Shown here: piece by piece, positions 8,759 through 18,234 of the stretch | How positions within the stretch are numbered: position 1 is the first letter of the stretch | How the letters are laid out: each line of letters starts with the position of its first letter | NCBI RefSeq assembly: GCF_000359745.1 | Contig: NZ_AQHN01000055.1 | Span: forward strand, 1-64,000 | Origin: Rhizobium freirei PRF 81 | GTDB taxonomy: Bacteria; Pseudomonadota; Alphaproteobacteria; Rhizobiales; Rhizobiaceae | Direction: 5' to 3' | DNA: 64,000 bases | The notes under the pieces: generated by a model | Database searches by the model: none | The model's input: the letters and a program-made list of their open reading frames with translations, nothing else | What the model was told of the DNA's origin: nothing | Translations under genes and position numbers: made by a program

Positions 8759-8788
8759 ATCGGCGACAGGCCTGCGCCTGTCGCCGAT
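8759..8788 (+). terminator. Intercistronic hairpin after the binding-protein gene
   Basis: Perfect 12-base arms ATCGGCGACAGG / CCTGTCGCCGAT around a six-base loop, 13 bases after the stop, followed by TTCAT with no T run. In binding-protein transporters such hairpins commonly protect or partly terminate the mRNA so that the binding protein is made in excess. That role is inferred. Confidence 0.6.
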
Positions 8789-8979
8789 TTCATATTCGCT
8801 GGAGGCGACGACCGACGGACAGACACGGTCGCAGGTCGCAACGAGCACAGATTGGCGCCGGCAAATGTAGTAAGAATTGAAAAGCAGCCTGCAGAACCGG
8901 TCGCAGCGCTGCAATACCGTTCGAACATGAAAGGCCACATGCGCGGACTGGACAGAACCGGACTAAGAAGGGGAAATAC

Positions 8980-9891
8980 ATGGCTATTCAGTGTACGATC
9001 CTGCCGGAGGTGCTCTGCAATTTTCCGGCAATAAACGAGTCGCTCATACGCGCCGCACGCAAGAATATCGACGATGGCTTTCGGGCGTCCGTACGCACCT
9101 ATGCCAACCTCATCGACGCCATCGTGCAGCCGCTGCAATGGTTTTTGAACTATCTGGAATGGCTCTTCACCACCACACCCTGGTTCATCGTGCTTGTTGT
9201 CATGATGGCGATCGTCTACGCGGCCAGCCGCAACCTGAAGATCGTCCTCGGAACGGCGATTTCCATGCTTCTCATCGGCGCGTGCGGCCTCTGGGGCGAC
9301 ACCATGGTGACGCTTGCGATGGTAACCGTCTGCACGCTCATCGCCATCGTCATCGGCCTGCCGATCGGCATATTGATGGCGCGTTCCGACAGGCTGCAGG
9401 CGATCGTCAACCCGATCCTGGACGTGATGCAGACCATGCCGAGCTTTGTCTATCTCATCCCCGTCGTCGTCATCTTCGGTATCGGTAAGGTGCCAGGCCT
9501 CATCGCTGTCGTCATCTATGCCGTCCCTCCGATGATCCGCCTCACCAATCTCGGCATTCGACTGGTAGACAAGGAAGTCCTGGAAGCTGCCGACGCCTTC
9601 GGTTCGTCGCATCGGCAGAAGCTTTTCAACGTGCAAATTCCGCTCGCGCTACCAACCATCATGGCCGGTATCAACCAGACCATCATGATGTCGCTTGCCA
9701 TGGTCGTGGTCGCATCGATGGTCGGCGTCGGCGGTCTTGGCAAGAACACGCTCCAGGCGATCAACAACCAGTTCTTCACCGTCGGCTTCCTCAATGGTTT
9801 TGCGCTGGTCGCAATTGCCATCATTTTCGACCGCACGAGCCAAGCCTATGGCAGACGGCTCCAGAAGCACTCGGAGGTCATCCATGGCTAG
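8980..9891 (+). CDS. Quaternary-amine ABC transporter, permease
   Basis: A 303-residue ProW/OpuAB-type inner-membrane permease with about six hydrophobic segments between residues 55 and 295. The cytoplasmic coupling loop reads EAADAFGSSHRQKLFNVQIPLALPTI, a standard EAA motif. About 50 N-terminal residues precede the first helix. It follows the binding-protein gene after a hairpin and a 190-base spacer. Its last eight bases overlap the start of the ATPase gene, indicating translational coupling. Confidence 0.92.
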   Translation: MAIQCTILPEVLCNFPAINESLIRAARKNIDDGFRASVRTYANLIDAIVQPLQWFLNYLEWLFTTTPWFIVLVVMMAIVYAASRNLKIVLGTAISMLLIGACGLWGDTMVTLAMVTVCTLIAIVIGLPIGILMARSDRLQAIVNPILDVMQTMPSFVYLIPVVVIFGIGKVPGLIAVVIYAVPPMIRLTNLGIRLVDKEVLEAADAFGSSHRQKLFNVQIPLALPTIMAGINQTIMMSLAMVVVASMVGVGGLGKNTLQAINNQFFTVGFLNGFALVAIAIIFDRTSQAYGRRLQKHSEVIHG

Positions 9892-10936
9892 TCACGCGAT
9901 TCAGATCAAAAGCCTCTACAAAATCTTCGGTCCTCGCGGACGTGACTTTGTGGACATGGTGAAGAACGGCACCAGCAAGACGGAACTCAACGAGGCACAC
10001 GGCCATGTGCTCGGCCTGCAGGACATCAACATCGATATGCCGGCCGGCGCCATCACCGTCGTCATGGGCCTCTCCGGCTCCGGCAAGTCGACGCTGATCC
10101 GCCACATCAACAGACTGATCGAGCCGACGTCCGGCGAAGTGCTCTATGACGGCGTCGACGTCTGCAAGATGAACGAAAGTGCCCTGCGCGAATTCCGCCG
10201 CCATAAGACGGCGATGGTATTCCAGAAATTCGCCCTGCTGCCGCACCGCACGGTGATCGAAAATACCATCTACGGCCTGGACATTCAGGGCGTGCCGCGT
10301 GCCGAAAGCGAAAGGAAGGGGCAATACTGGATCGAACGCGTCGGCCTCAAGGGCTTCGAACGGCACTTTCCGAACCAGCTCTCGGGCGGCATGCAGCAGC
10401 GCGTGGGCCTCGCCCGCGCCCTGACCAATGACGCCGACATCCTGCTGATGGACGAGGCCTATTCGGCACTCGACCCGTTGATCCGCGTCGACATGCAGAG
10501 CGTGCTGCTCGATCTGCAAAAGGAGTTGAAGAAGACCGTGGTCTTCATCACCCACGATCTCGACGAGGCGCTGCGCCTGGGCGACAAGATCGCCATCCTG
10601 CGAGACGGCAAGGTCGTGCAGCAGGGAAGCGGACAGCAGATCGTGCTGCAGCCCGCCGACGACTACATCACCGCCTTCGTCAAGGAAGTGAACCGCGGCC
10701 GCGTCATCCAGGCTCAAACCATCATGAAGCCATCTGCGGGCGAACTCAGCGGCCTGCGCGTCACCGGCGACATGACGCTGGAAATCGTCGCCAAGCAGAT
10801 AACCGAAGCGGGGCAGACGGGTGCCGTCGTCACCGACGCCGGTGGCAAGCCTGTCGGCACAATCGACCTGCAGAGCATCATCGCCGCCATGGTCACGCCG
10901 ACGACCCATGAAGCGGCACAGATGGCAGCTGCGTAA
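9884..10936 (+). CDS. Quaternary-amine ABC transporter, ATP-binding protein
   Basis: A 350-residue ProV/OpuAA-type ATPase. It shows Walker [10 protein letters not shown], signature [15 protein letters not shown], Walker [15 protein letters not shown] and the switch histidine in [10 protein letters not shown]. The N-terminal segment [20 protein letters not shown] is typical of betaine/proline transporters. A C-terminal extension after about residue 270 is shorter than a full CBS pair. The ATG at 9884 overlaps the permease stop; longer upstream frames read into the permease gene and are not credible. A strong terminator follows. Confidence 0.93.
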   Translation: MASHAIQIKSLYKIFGPRGRDFVDMVKNGTSKTELNEAHGHVLGLQDINIDMPAGAITVVMGLSGSGKSTLIRHINRLIEPTSGEVLYDGVDVCKMNESALREFRRHKTAMVFQKFALLPHRTVIENTIYGLDIQGVPRAESERKGQYWIERVGLKGFERHFPNQLSGGMQQRVGLARALTNDADILLMDEAYSALDPLIRVDMQSVLLDLQKELKKTVVFITHDLDEALRLGDKIAILRDGKVVQQGSGQQIVLQPADDYITAFVKEVNRGRVIQAQTIMKPSAGELSGLRVTGDMTLEIVAKQITEAGQTGAVVTDAGGKPVGTIDLQSIIAAMVTPTTHEAAQMAAA

Positions 10937-10959
10937 AACCATCTTCCTCCGACATCAGC

Positions 10960-10986
10960 GAGCGCCCGCAAGGGCGCTCTCTTTTT
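10960..10986 (+). terminator. Terminator of the transporter operon
   Basis: GAGCGCCC / GGGCGCTC hairpin with a short loop followed by TCTTTTT, 24 bases after the ATPase stop. Confidence 0.88.
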
Positions 10987-11094
10987 ATGGGCAGGCTGGA
11001 TCTCGCTCCATGGCTGTTCGCTCATTGCACCTATATGCAGAAGCGCCCATAGTCGCATCCTGCATCCGAGCGCCCGCCTATCCGAGAAGACGCA

Positions 11095-12072
11095 ATGACC
11101 GTCGCTGCCAATCCCCTCGCCGCTCTCCTTGCCGAAAGGGGCGTTCTGCTGGCCGATGGCGCCATGGCCACAAATCTCTTCGCCATGGGCCTCGAGATCG
11201 GTGAAGCGCCGGAACTCTGGAACGAGCTGCATCCCGAGCTGGTCGCAAAGCTGCATCAGGATTTCATCGATGCCGGAGCCGACATCATCCTGACCAACAG
11301 CTTTGGTGGAACGCGCTATCGCTTGAAGCTGTGCCATGCACAGGATCGCGTGCACGGCTTGAACAAGAGGGCGGCGGAAATCGCCCGCTCCGTCGCCGAC
11401 TTGGCTGATCGGACGATCCTTGTCGCCGGTTCGGTCGGGCCGACAGGCGAGCTGTTGATGCCGCTCGGTGCGCTGGCCTATGAAGACGCCGTTTCCGCCT
11501 TTGTCGAACAGGTCGAAGGCCTGCAGGCCGGCGGAGCCGATCTCATCTGGATCGAGACCATGTCATCGCCCGAAGAAATCCGCGCCGCCGCGGAAGCAGC
11601 CGTCAAGGTCGGCCTGACATATATCTATACGGCATCATTCCACGCGGCCGGCAAAACCATGGCCGGCCTGCATCCGAAGGACATTCACGGCGTCGCGACG
11701 GATATAGGCCAGGGACCGCTCGCCGTCGGTGCCAATTGCGGCGCCGGCGTTCCCGATACTTTGTCGAGCCTGCTCTTCATGACCGAGGTGGACCCAGCAG
11801 CGACAGTCGTCGTCAAGAGCAATTGCGGCATCCCCGAATATCGTGGCGGCGAACTTCACTACCCCGGCAGCCCAGGGCTGATGGCCGACTACGCGCGCCT
11901 CGCACGCGACGCCGGCGCCAGGATCATCGGCGGCTGCTGCGGTACGTCCTGCATCCATCTGGCCGCCATGCGACAGGCGCTGGACAGCTACGTGCCCGGC
12001 CCTCGCCCCACATTGGAGACGATCGTCGAACGGATCGGGCCGCTCCATATCGAGACCACCAAAAAGGATTGA
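11095..12072 (+). CDS. bmt: Betaine-homocysteine S-methyltransferase-like protein
   Basis: A 325-residue homocysteine S-methyltransferase barrel. The zinc-binding cysteines are visible: C215 in GANCGAG and the pair C281-C282 in GGCCGT. The N-terminal LLADGAMATNLF is also diagnostic. Members transfer a methyl group from betaine, or in relatives S-methylmethionine, to homocysteine to form methionine. The adjacent betaine-type transporter and the nearby GbdR-like regulator favour betaine as methyl donor; this is inference. It has its own upstream gap and terminator, so it is probably transcribed separately from the transporter. Confidence 0.85.
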   Translation: MTVAANPLAALLAERGVLLADGAMATNLFAMGLEIGEAPELWNELHPELVAKLHQDFIDAGADIILTNSFGGTRYRLKLCHAQDRVHGLNKRAAEIARSVADLADRTILVAGSVGPTGELLMPLGALAYEDAVSAFVEQVEGLQAGGADLIWIETMSSPEEIRAAAEAAVKVGLTYIYTASFHAAGKTMAGLHPKDIHGVATDIGQGPLAVGANCGAGVPDTLSSLLFMTEVDPAATVVVKSNCGIPEYRGGELHYPGSPGLMADYARLARDAGARIIGGCCGTSCIHLAAMRQALDSYVPGPRPTLETIVERIGPLHIETTKKD

Positions 12073-12111
12073 ACCGCGCCGCACGGCAGCGCGGCCGGCA
12101 TCACAAACGTC

Positions 12112-12147
12112 AAAGCCGGCCGCAAGACAAATGCGGCCGGCTTTGCT
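12112..12147 (+). terminator. Terminator after bmt
   Basis: Perfect 13-base arms AAAGCCGGCCGCA / TGCGGCCGGCTTT with a seven-base loop, then GCTTTA. It also lies at the 3' end of the converging minus-strand gene and may act both ways. Confidence 0.85.
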
Positions 12148-12180
12148 TTAAACCGATACTCGCAGGCGAAATCGCACCCG

Positions 12181-14703
12181 TTACTGTCCGAGCGGTGTGT
12201 GGTTCACGTCATCCAGGAAGGACATATCCTCGGCTTCGTCCTTGCCGAAGACAAAGAAATCCGCCTCCGAAATCAACGGATGCTTGTAGGGATTGTCGAC
12301 GTGCTTCAGCAACTTCCATTCCGGCAGCCAGCGGGCAACATCGTCGGTGAAGCGCCGGTTCCTGACATGAATGGCGCCGTGGCGATCGGGACCGTCGTGG
12401 TTCGAAGCGTAGACGATCACGTAGCGCTTCGACATGCTAAACAGCCGCTCCATATAGGCGCGATACACATCTTCCTCGATCAAATGGAAGATCACATCGA
12501 GCGACAAGGTGAGCTCGAATGCTTCATTGTATCGGCTCATGTCCAGCTGCGGTTCACCGAGCCAGACGAAGTTGCAGCCGGGGCGGCTTCCGTGAATAGT
12601 CCGGCAAAGATCGATCGCCGTGTGCGAGACGTCGAAACCGGTGTAATCTTCGAAGTTCAGATAGCGAAGCTGATTGCCGTCGCCACTGCCAAGCTCCCCG
12701 ACCAGCCTTACCTGTTTTTCGGCAACGAAGGCATTGAGAATGAGAGCCTTGTATTCGGCCGATCTGTTGTAGGAACCAGCCCCGGAATTGCCGCCGGTCA
12801 GATAGCGGTGTTCCCAGTATTTTGCCGAATCGAAGCCCGGTCGATTGTCTGCCGCAGACTGCAGGAAGGAAGGCACGACAGAGGTAAGATTGACGAGCGG
12901 CTCGATCGGCTCGAACCATGTTCCCCACTCATCGGCGTCCACCAGTTTCAGTTCGCTTGCGTTGCGGAGCGTCCAGGCGCGGACGCGCTCGGAATATTTC
13001 GACAGAAGTTCCTTGTAAGCGGAGGTATGACCGCCGCTGCGTGCGACAAGATGCACCTCGCAGAGGAAGTCGGGATGAAGCGCCGTGTTGCGCATATCCT
13101 CGGTCTCGTGATCGCAGGTGACGAAGATAACCGGATCACGTTCGCGCCCGGCAACCGCCATGATGAATTCCACCAGCCCGTCGGCCCGGTCTGCATCGAC
13201 AAGGTAGATGATCGAGGAAGCGTCCGCAGCGTCCGATCGCAGCAGCGAGATCGGGTACATCGACGACAGGACTTCATCCTGCTTCCGCGAGCTGTCATAA
13301 GCCGAACCCGTGCCGGCGCTCGATTGATCGTAGATCGTCGGGCGCTGCACTTCGATCGGCAGCAGCCACCTTTCCTTGCGCGGCGCGATGTAGGCGGGAA
13401 TACCTTCGCGATGCAGATACTGCGCAAGCCAGGTATCGGCCATGTTGCGATGGCGAAAATCGGTGAGCTTCATCTTCACCGTGCTGGAGTGGAAAGCACA
13501 GGCATTGGTCGCCGCGACATGAACCCGGCGGCGGCGCATGAAAGCATGCTCGAAATGAAGGACTGCACGGCCGCGATCCTTGTAGTAGCCCCGGCTCGGC
13601 TGCAGGATGATTGCCCCGTGGACGCCGAAGACCGCCTGACCGCGCAATTGCGCGAGTTCGCCGACCATGCGAGCGACGAAATCGTCGGGGTAGATGATGT
13701 CGTCATCGCAGGTGATGTAAACGGCGTCCTCGACCTGCTCCAGCCCCCAGAACTTGCCGGCATCGCCGTAGCGGCTGCCGTCGGTGTCGATGAAATGCCG
13801 GATCTTCGGATGGTCGGCAATAAAGCGCGGCGCCTGCGTGAAACCGTTGAGATAGACGTAGAGGCAATCGACTTGCGGCAGGAGCGACATGACGGTCGCG
13901 CGCAAGGCAATTTCATTTCCCGCGACCGTCGCCATGCCGGCCACGACCTGCCGGGTCGGCGGCAGCATCTCGAGGTGACGCGGGTCGAGCAGGTCTACCA
14001 CCCGCACAGGCGAGGCAGCCTCCGCATGGATCGGTTCGAACAGATAGGTCGGCGTGTCGTTGTAGAATTGAATCTTGCGGTAGCCCAGCGGCCGCAGGAC
14101 GGTCTCGACCTCGGCGAGGATCGCACGCGTGCCGGCGCTGACAAGCAGTTTCGGCCGAGAGCGGGCAATGGTTTCCTGGGCGCCTCGAAGCACATCGGCC
14201 TCAGCCCCGCCGACATCGACCTTGATCAGATGCACCCGATGATCGCCGACAAGATCGTCCAGCTTCGCCATCTGGATGGAGCCGTGGTCGGCCGGCTGGA
14301 AAAGTGCGCCGCCAAGATTGGCCGGATCCGCGTTGACGATCTCACCGACACCCGGAGCAGCGCCAAGGGCAAATGGGCAAAGCTCCACCAATCCGTTGAT
14401 GCTGTTGAGCTCGACATTGGCCTGCAACGCGGCAAAGGCGGCCGGATTCGGCTCGAACGCAACCGTTCTGACACCGAGAACCGAGGAGAAGAAGAGCGTG
14501 TGATTGCCGATATAAGCGCCGACATCGATCACCAGGGCATCTTCCGGCAAGGAGGAGCCGACATCCTCCAGCATAGCCCGCTCGTAGAAGGCGCGGTCCT
14601 GCAGGATGATCCTTTGAATATGATCCTGTGGATTGGGGAGGTGGAACCGGACCGGATTCCGGTAGCTGTTCACTTCACAGGCGATCATGGCTTGCAGCGT
14701 CAT
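12181..14703 (-). CDS. Three-domain FkbM methyltransferase / glycosyltransferase / methyltransferase
   Basis: An 840-residue soluble protein with three recognisable parts. Residues about 25-225: FkbM-type SAM methyltransferase (VIDVGAYIGNHTLFFSSVLG, VAFEPNPAAFAAL, IKVDVGGAE). Residues about 250-480: a glycosyltransferase-like region with an acidic ITCDDDIIYPDD motif where the metal/nucleotide-sugar site would be. Residues about 620-810: a second class I methyltransferase (LVGELGSGDGNQLRYL, GFDVSHTAIDLC, LSLDVIFHLI). A segment at about 500-600 is unassigned. It probably modifies a surface glycan. The ATG at 14703 has GGAAAG seven bases upstream; a TTG start 12 codons earlier is possible. It lies 75 bases downstream of another glycosyltransferase fusion, likely one operon. 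Confidence 0.8.
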   Translation of the reverse strand: MTLQAMIACEVNSYRNPVRFHLPNPQDHIQRIILQDRAFYERAMLEDVGSSLPEDALVIDVGAYIGNHTLFFSSVLGVRTVAFEPNPAAFAALQANVELNSINGLVELCPFALGAAPGVGEIVNADPANLGGALFQPADHGSIQMAKLDDLVGDHRVHLIKVDVGGAEADVLRGAQETIARSRPKLLVSAGTRAILAEVETVLRPLGYRKIQFYNDTPTYLFEPIHAEAASPVRVVDLLDPRHLEMLPPTRQVVAGMATVAGNEIALRATVMSLLPQVDCLYVYLNGFTQAPRFIADHPKIRHFIDTDGSRYGDAGKFWGLEQVEDAVYITCDDDIIYPDDFVARMVGELAQLRGQAVFGVHGAIILQPSRGYYKDRGRAVLHFEHAFMRRRRVHVAATNACAFHSSTVKMKLTDFRHRNMADTWLAQYLHREGIPAYIAPRKERWLLPIEVQRPTIYDQSSAGTGSAYDSSRKQDEVLSSMYPISLLRSDAADASSIIYLVDADRADGLVEFIMAVAGRERDPVIFVTCDHETEDMRNTALHPDFLCEVHLVARSGGHTSAYKELLSKYSERVRAWTLRNASELKLVDADEWGTWFEPIEPLVNLTSVVPSFLQSAADNRPGFDSAKYWEHRYLTGGNSGAGSYNRSAEYKALILNAFVAEKQVRLVGELGSGDGNQLRYLNFEDYTGFDVSHTAIDLCRTIHGSRPGCNFVWLGEPQLDMSRYNEAFELTLSLDVIFHLIEEDVYRAYMERLFSMSKRYVIVYASNHDGPDRHGAIHVRNRRFTDDVARWLPEWKLLKHVDNPYKHPLISEADFFVFGKDEAEDMSFLDDVNHTPLGQ

Positions 14704-14778
14704 CGCAGTTCTTTCCAACATGCAAAGGTTTGGGGGCAAAGGCGTATCGGCAACGCATCGGCGCGGCGGAGACCATCG

Positions 14779-16254
14779 TCAGCGGCCGCCGACGACCATC
14801 AATCCGCTGCCGCCAATGGCGTCGAGGCTGAACTTCAAGCCCGCGCTGACGCTGGCCCAGCGCTGAGCCGCCAGTGCCTCGGTCGCTCGGTCCTGCGCGA
14901 AAAGGCAGAGACTGAAGCCGGTGGGCGCCAGGTTGCTGGCCAGCGCCGGCAGGGCAAGCAAGGCACTCTCGGCCGGATAGGACGTATTCTGCAGGTCCAC
15001 GACGACGAGATCGAATTTGACCTCCTCGCCGATCTGGCGGGTATCGGGAAAGATCGCCGAAACGTCCTCGAAACTCACATTGGCAGCCTCGGTCTCAATG
15101 ATGGAAATACCCTCCATCAGGCCGCTGGTGATGAAACGCGCTTCGAGATCGCCCACCTGCTCGGGCGTGATGCACAGGCAGTTCAGGCCGGCATCCTGAC
15201 CGGATATCAACGATGCCAGTGCCAATGCGGAACGCGGTGCGCCGATGTGCAGGATGTTCGGCCTATCGGTTCGTCCAAACGCCGCGCGGCGAAGCGCCCA
15301 TATCTGGATCGGCGTCAGCGGATCGCGGCCGGCAGCGCACTGGGCGTCGAGCAGGGTCGGATAGCCGGCGACGAGGATTTCGCTTGCCGTCGCCTGCCAG
15401 GCATCCGCGCTGCCGACGGCAACGGCGGCAGAAACGACGTCGGACGGCCGATTGCTCGTGAAAGCCGGCGCTGCGACCCGCGGTGCCGTCGATTGCGCCG
15501 GCCGCGTCAGCGGCAGCGGCGGCTTGCTGAAGGCGTCCTGCGCCGAACGCTGCTGCGATGTGGAATTCAGGCCGCGCGATTGCGGGTCGAGATTGTGATG
15601 CGAGTAGGGATTGGATGCCGTGTAGCAATGGGCATTGACGGGTATGAATTCATAGCGCCGCGTCTGATCGAGGATAGGCAGCGCGAGCGCGATGTCGCAG
15701 GCGGCCATGAACCAATGCCCGTCATTGTCCTGGAAATAGCCCTCGGGAACATTATCCAGCAAGGACGCGCGGAAGCTGAAGAAATGGCTGGTCTTCCACC
15801 CTTGCCGACGCGGCGAAAGGTTGGGGTCCAGAGCGCCATTGCCGCCGAGCCCGCCGCCATCGGTGATGAAGTTCGTCCAAACAACGTCCTGACCGCTCGC
15901 ATAGCTCCGCGACATCCGCTCGAGAATGGTGGGCATGATCAGCTGGTCGTCGCCATCGAGGACGGCGATGAACTCGGCCATGTCGGTGCGCGGCCTCAGA
16001 TGCTCCCAGACGTTGCGTGATTTTCCGAATTGCGCGTCGTTGCGGATGAAGGTGTGCCTGCCCGGAAAGAGATCGCCCAGAAGTGCCGCGGCGATAATGC
16101 CCGTATCATCCTTGGAGCAATCGTCGATAAAAAGAACATGCAAGTCGTCAAGCGTCTGCCGCGAAAGACTTGCGAGGGACTGCCGGACGTACATTTCGCA
16201 ATCGCGCGCCGTCATGAAGATCAGCGCCTTTGCCTCGTTTGCAATTTTCGTCAT
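14779..16254 (-). CDS. GT2 glycosyltransferase with C-terminal methyltransferase-like domain
   Basis: A 491-residue protein. Residues about 8-235 form a family 2 glycosyltransferase: it opens ALIFMTARDCEMYVRQSLAS, then VLFIDDCSKDDT and the catalytic DxD-like VLDGDDQL. A low-complexity, Ser/Pro-rich linker follows. Residues about 330-490 resemble a Rossmann methyltransferase (ILHIGAPRSALALASLI, FDLVVVDLQN) but lack a clear glycine-rich SAM motif, so this part may be inactive. It precedes the FkbM/GT/MT gene on the same strand and probably works in the same glycan pathway. The start at 16254 is the ATG directly after an in-frame TTG. Confidence 0.8.
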   Translation of the reverse strand: MTKIANEAKALIFMTARDCEMYVRQSLASLSRQTLDDLHVLFIDDCSKDDTGIIAAALLGDLFPGRHTFIRNDAQFGKSRNVWEHLRPRTDMAEFIAVLDGDDQLIMPTILERMSRSYASGQDVVWTNFITDGGGLGGNGALDPNLSPRRQGWKTSHFFSFRASLLDNVPEGYFQDNDGHWFMAACDIALALPILDQTRRYEFIPVNAHCYTASNPYSHHNLDPQSRGLNSTSQQRSAQDAFSKPPLPLTRPAQSTAPRVAAPAFTSNRPSDVVSAAVAVGSADAWQATASEILVAGYPTLLDAQCAAGRDPLTPIQIWALRRAAFGRTDRPNILHIGAPRSALALASLISGQDAGLNCLCITPEQVGDLEARFITSGLMEGISIIETEAANVSFEDVSAIFPDTRQIGEEVKFDLVVVDLQNTSYPAESALLALPALASNLAPTGFSLCLFAQDRATEALAAQRWASVSAGLKFSLDAIGGSGLMVVGGR

Positions 16255-16360
16255 CAATGTTTCGAAGCCTCAATCCGACAATGTGCATCCGGAGGATATG
16301 AGATCCCCCGCTAGCTCGATTAGCGAATGTGGCTGGCTCCAACCTTGCGCGCTGCCGCGC

Positions 16361-17101
16361 TCAACCCGGTAGCATCTGCGTCACGGCGATGATCGGGCCG
16401 AGCGGAAACAAGCCGTCGCGCCTTTGCCATTCCGGAATGTCGAGGCTGGAAATGCTTCCGTCCAGAAACAGCGCGTTTGTGCAGTTGAGGTCGTCGCGGA
16501 AAAGCGTCGCGAAGTCGTGGAAGCGGACCGGCCCATCGGAAATCGCAAAGACAACTTTGCCATTGGCAGCGACGCCGACGCCGTTTCGTATCTTCAAGCT
16601 GGTGCTGTCGGCAAGGAATGACGGATGGAGCTTGCCATCGACGACGAGCATAGGGCCGGACTGGGTCGCATAGAACGGCTTGATGCCGGAGGCCACAAAA
16701 GCCTTGCTTTCCATCACGCCGGCCCGCCCCGGCAAGAGGTAGAAGATCCCGTTCGGCAGCAGATGGAAATTGCCCCAGCCCTTGTTCGTGTTGATCGGTT
16801 TCTGCTCGCGACCGTTTTCGACGAAGAGACCGACGGGCGATTGATCGTCGAGATACATGCCGCCATTCATGGCAAAGCGCACATAGACGCGATCCCGGCG
16901 CAAATCACTCTCCAGCGCCCGGAAGGAACCGTAAGGCTTGCCGCTGCGATCGTTCTGGAAAAGCTGGATATCGTCGACGGTCGGATCGAAGGTACACACG
17001 ATGTAACCATCGCCGAGGTGCTGGATCCTACGGCACGCTTCGCCGGCTGACGCAGCGCCGGCGCAGGCAAGAACGGCAAGGATGAGCATCAATCGAATCA
17101 A
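16361..17101 (-). CDS. Exported phosphodiester glycosidase-family (DUF2233) protein
   Basis: About 246 residues. With the start at the TTG at 17101 (GGAG seven bases upstream) the product begins with a classical signal peptide ending near AGAASA. The mature part carries the family core: ALESDLRRDRVYVRFAMNGGM, the hallmark NGGMY, GNFHLLPNGIF, ATQSGPMLV and FLDGSISSL. This NAGPA-like fold in bacteria cleaves or binds phosphodiester-linked sugars in the envelope; the substrate is unknown. An ATG at 17089 is the alternative start and would leave a shorter signal. It lies 107 bases upstream of the glycosyltransferase genes in the same orientation. Confidence 0.8.
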   Translation of the reverse strand: MIRLMLILAVLACAGAASAGEACRRIQHLGDGYIVCTFDPTVDDIQLFQNDRSGKPYGSFRALESDLRRDRVYVRFAMNGGMYLDDQSPVGLFVENGREQKPINTNKGWGNFHLLPNGIFYLLPGRAGVMESKAFVASGIKPFYATQSGPMLVVDGKLHPSFLADSTSLKIRNGVGVAANGKVVFAISDGPVRFHDFATLFRDDLNCTNALFLDGSISSLDIPEWQRRDGLFPLGPIIAVTQMLPG

Positions 17102-17528
17102 ACGCGCAACTCCGTACGCATGACATAGGCGACAGAGCGCTACGCGATTGCGGCGAAAGAAGGAAGACGATCGGGTGATACCGCGGCGACAGGCCAAGCA
17201 ATCGGGGCTCGATGAAACATATGCGCTGCGGCCTGGCGCGCACACCCGATTGCCTGAGATTCAGGGCCAGCGACGGACGGTGGGGCCACCTTCGGAAGAT
17301 TAGGTCGACCTTGGGAAATAGTTGCTGTGAACGCGCGCCTGCGGCTATGTTGAATGCAAATAAGCATGGAAACATAGGTCGAACCCGGCGGCACAGGGGG
17401 CCGGTCCGCGTTCCGCCGATCGCTGACGCGCTTTTCCGGTCCGTCGCTTTTCAGCCCATGCGGCGTCGTGCCAAGCACAGTCCGGCAATCGGGCGCCGTG
17501 CATTGTCGGATGAAAGGGAGATTTATGC

Positions 17529-17660
17529 ATGGCGGACCGCATTGCCGTTGACCAGCGGGGCATTCCGGCCCGGACCATCGCCGAAGGAGGCAGTCAGACG
17601 GCGAGACGCGCACGTTGTCCCAGACGGCCGGTGACGCGCGGAGACCTCGACAATGGCTGA
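17529..17660 (+). CDS. Possible 43-residue upstream ORF coupled to the MTHFR partner gene
   Basis: Begins MADRIAVDQRGIPARTIAEG and ends at a TGA that overlaps the next gene's start in the arrangement AATGGCTGA. AGGGAG lies eight bases before its ATG. No family is recognised, and the second half is arginine-rich with low complexity. It may be a coupled leader peptide, a small subunit or chance. Between 17102 and 17528 I see no other gene or riboswitch consensus; that stretch should contain the divergent promoters. Confidence 0.3.
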   Translation: MADRIAVDQRGIPARTIAEGGSQTARRARCPRRPVTRGDLDNG

Positions 17661-18231
17661 CGTCATGCAAAAGCCCGACACCGCGGCACCCGTGAAGAAA
17701 GCCGCCGACGACAACCGCACTCCTAGCAGCTCCTCGCCAGATCGCAGCACCCGACGCAAATATGCGGTCCGTCTCTGGGTGGTGCGTCATTCACGCTTCT
17801 TCGAATGGTTCTACGGTCGCTTCGCCAGCTTCTTTCTCCGCCTCCATCCACTTTGGGCGTTGATCGGCTATCGACGCGCCGAGCGGCCGGTCGCCTTCGT
17901 CGAGCGTCACGTGAAAGGGTTCCTGTTCGACTGCCGCATGTGCGGCCAATGCGTGCTGTCGTCGACCGGCATGTCCTGCCCGATGAACTGTCCGAAACAG
18001 TTGCGCAACGGCCCCTGCGGTGGCGTGCGCGCCAACGGCAATTGCGAGGTCGAACCGGATATGCCCTGCGTCTGGGTGCAGGCATGGAAGGGCGCGAGCA
18101 ACATGGTTCATGGCGACGCGATAATGAGGGTGCAGGACCCGGTGAACCAGTCGCTTCGCGGGACCTCGTCCTGGCTGCGCGTCACCGCACAAGCTGCGGC
18201 AGCGCGTCAAGCGGCAAAAAGGAAAGCATGA
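17653..18231 (+). CDS. Methylenetetrahydrofolate reductase C-terminal domain protein (Fe-S partner)
   Basis: A 192-residue protein matching the MTHFR_C family, the zinc/iron-sulfur partner of unusual MTHFRs. A dense cysteine cluster is visible: C94, C97, C100, C109, C113, C122, C131 and C139, in FDCRMCGQC, MSCPMNCPKQ and GPCGG. The N-terminal 40 residues are polar and probably disordered, followed by a hydrophobic/aromatic stretch (about 45-75) that may contact the membrane or partner. The catalytic subunit starts right after its stop, so the two are co-translated. It probably carries electrons to the flavin of that subunit. Confidence 0.88.
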   Translation: MADVMQKPDTAAPVKKAADDNRTPSSSSPDRSTRRKYAVRLWVVRHSRFFEWFYGRFASFFLRLHPLWALIGYRRAERPVAFVERHVKGFLFDCRMCGQCVLSSTGMSCPMNCPKQLRNGPCGGVRANGNCEVEPDMPCVWVQAWKGASNMVHGDAIMRVQDPVNQSLRGTSSWLRVTAQAAAARQAAKRKA

Positions 18232-18234
18232 TTG

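Noticed and set aside
12199..16020. Open frame of 1273 codons on the plus strand
   Set aside because: It runs antisense through both glycosyltransferase genes. Its composition is what a high-GC codon bias gives on the opposite strand, it shows no domain, and the minus-strand genes have clear motifs.
17212..17634. 140-codon plus-strand frame before the MTHFR pair
   Set aside because: Arginine-rich, no ribosome binding site, no domain; likely chance in GC-rich DNA.
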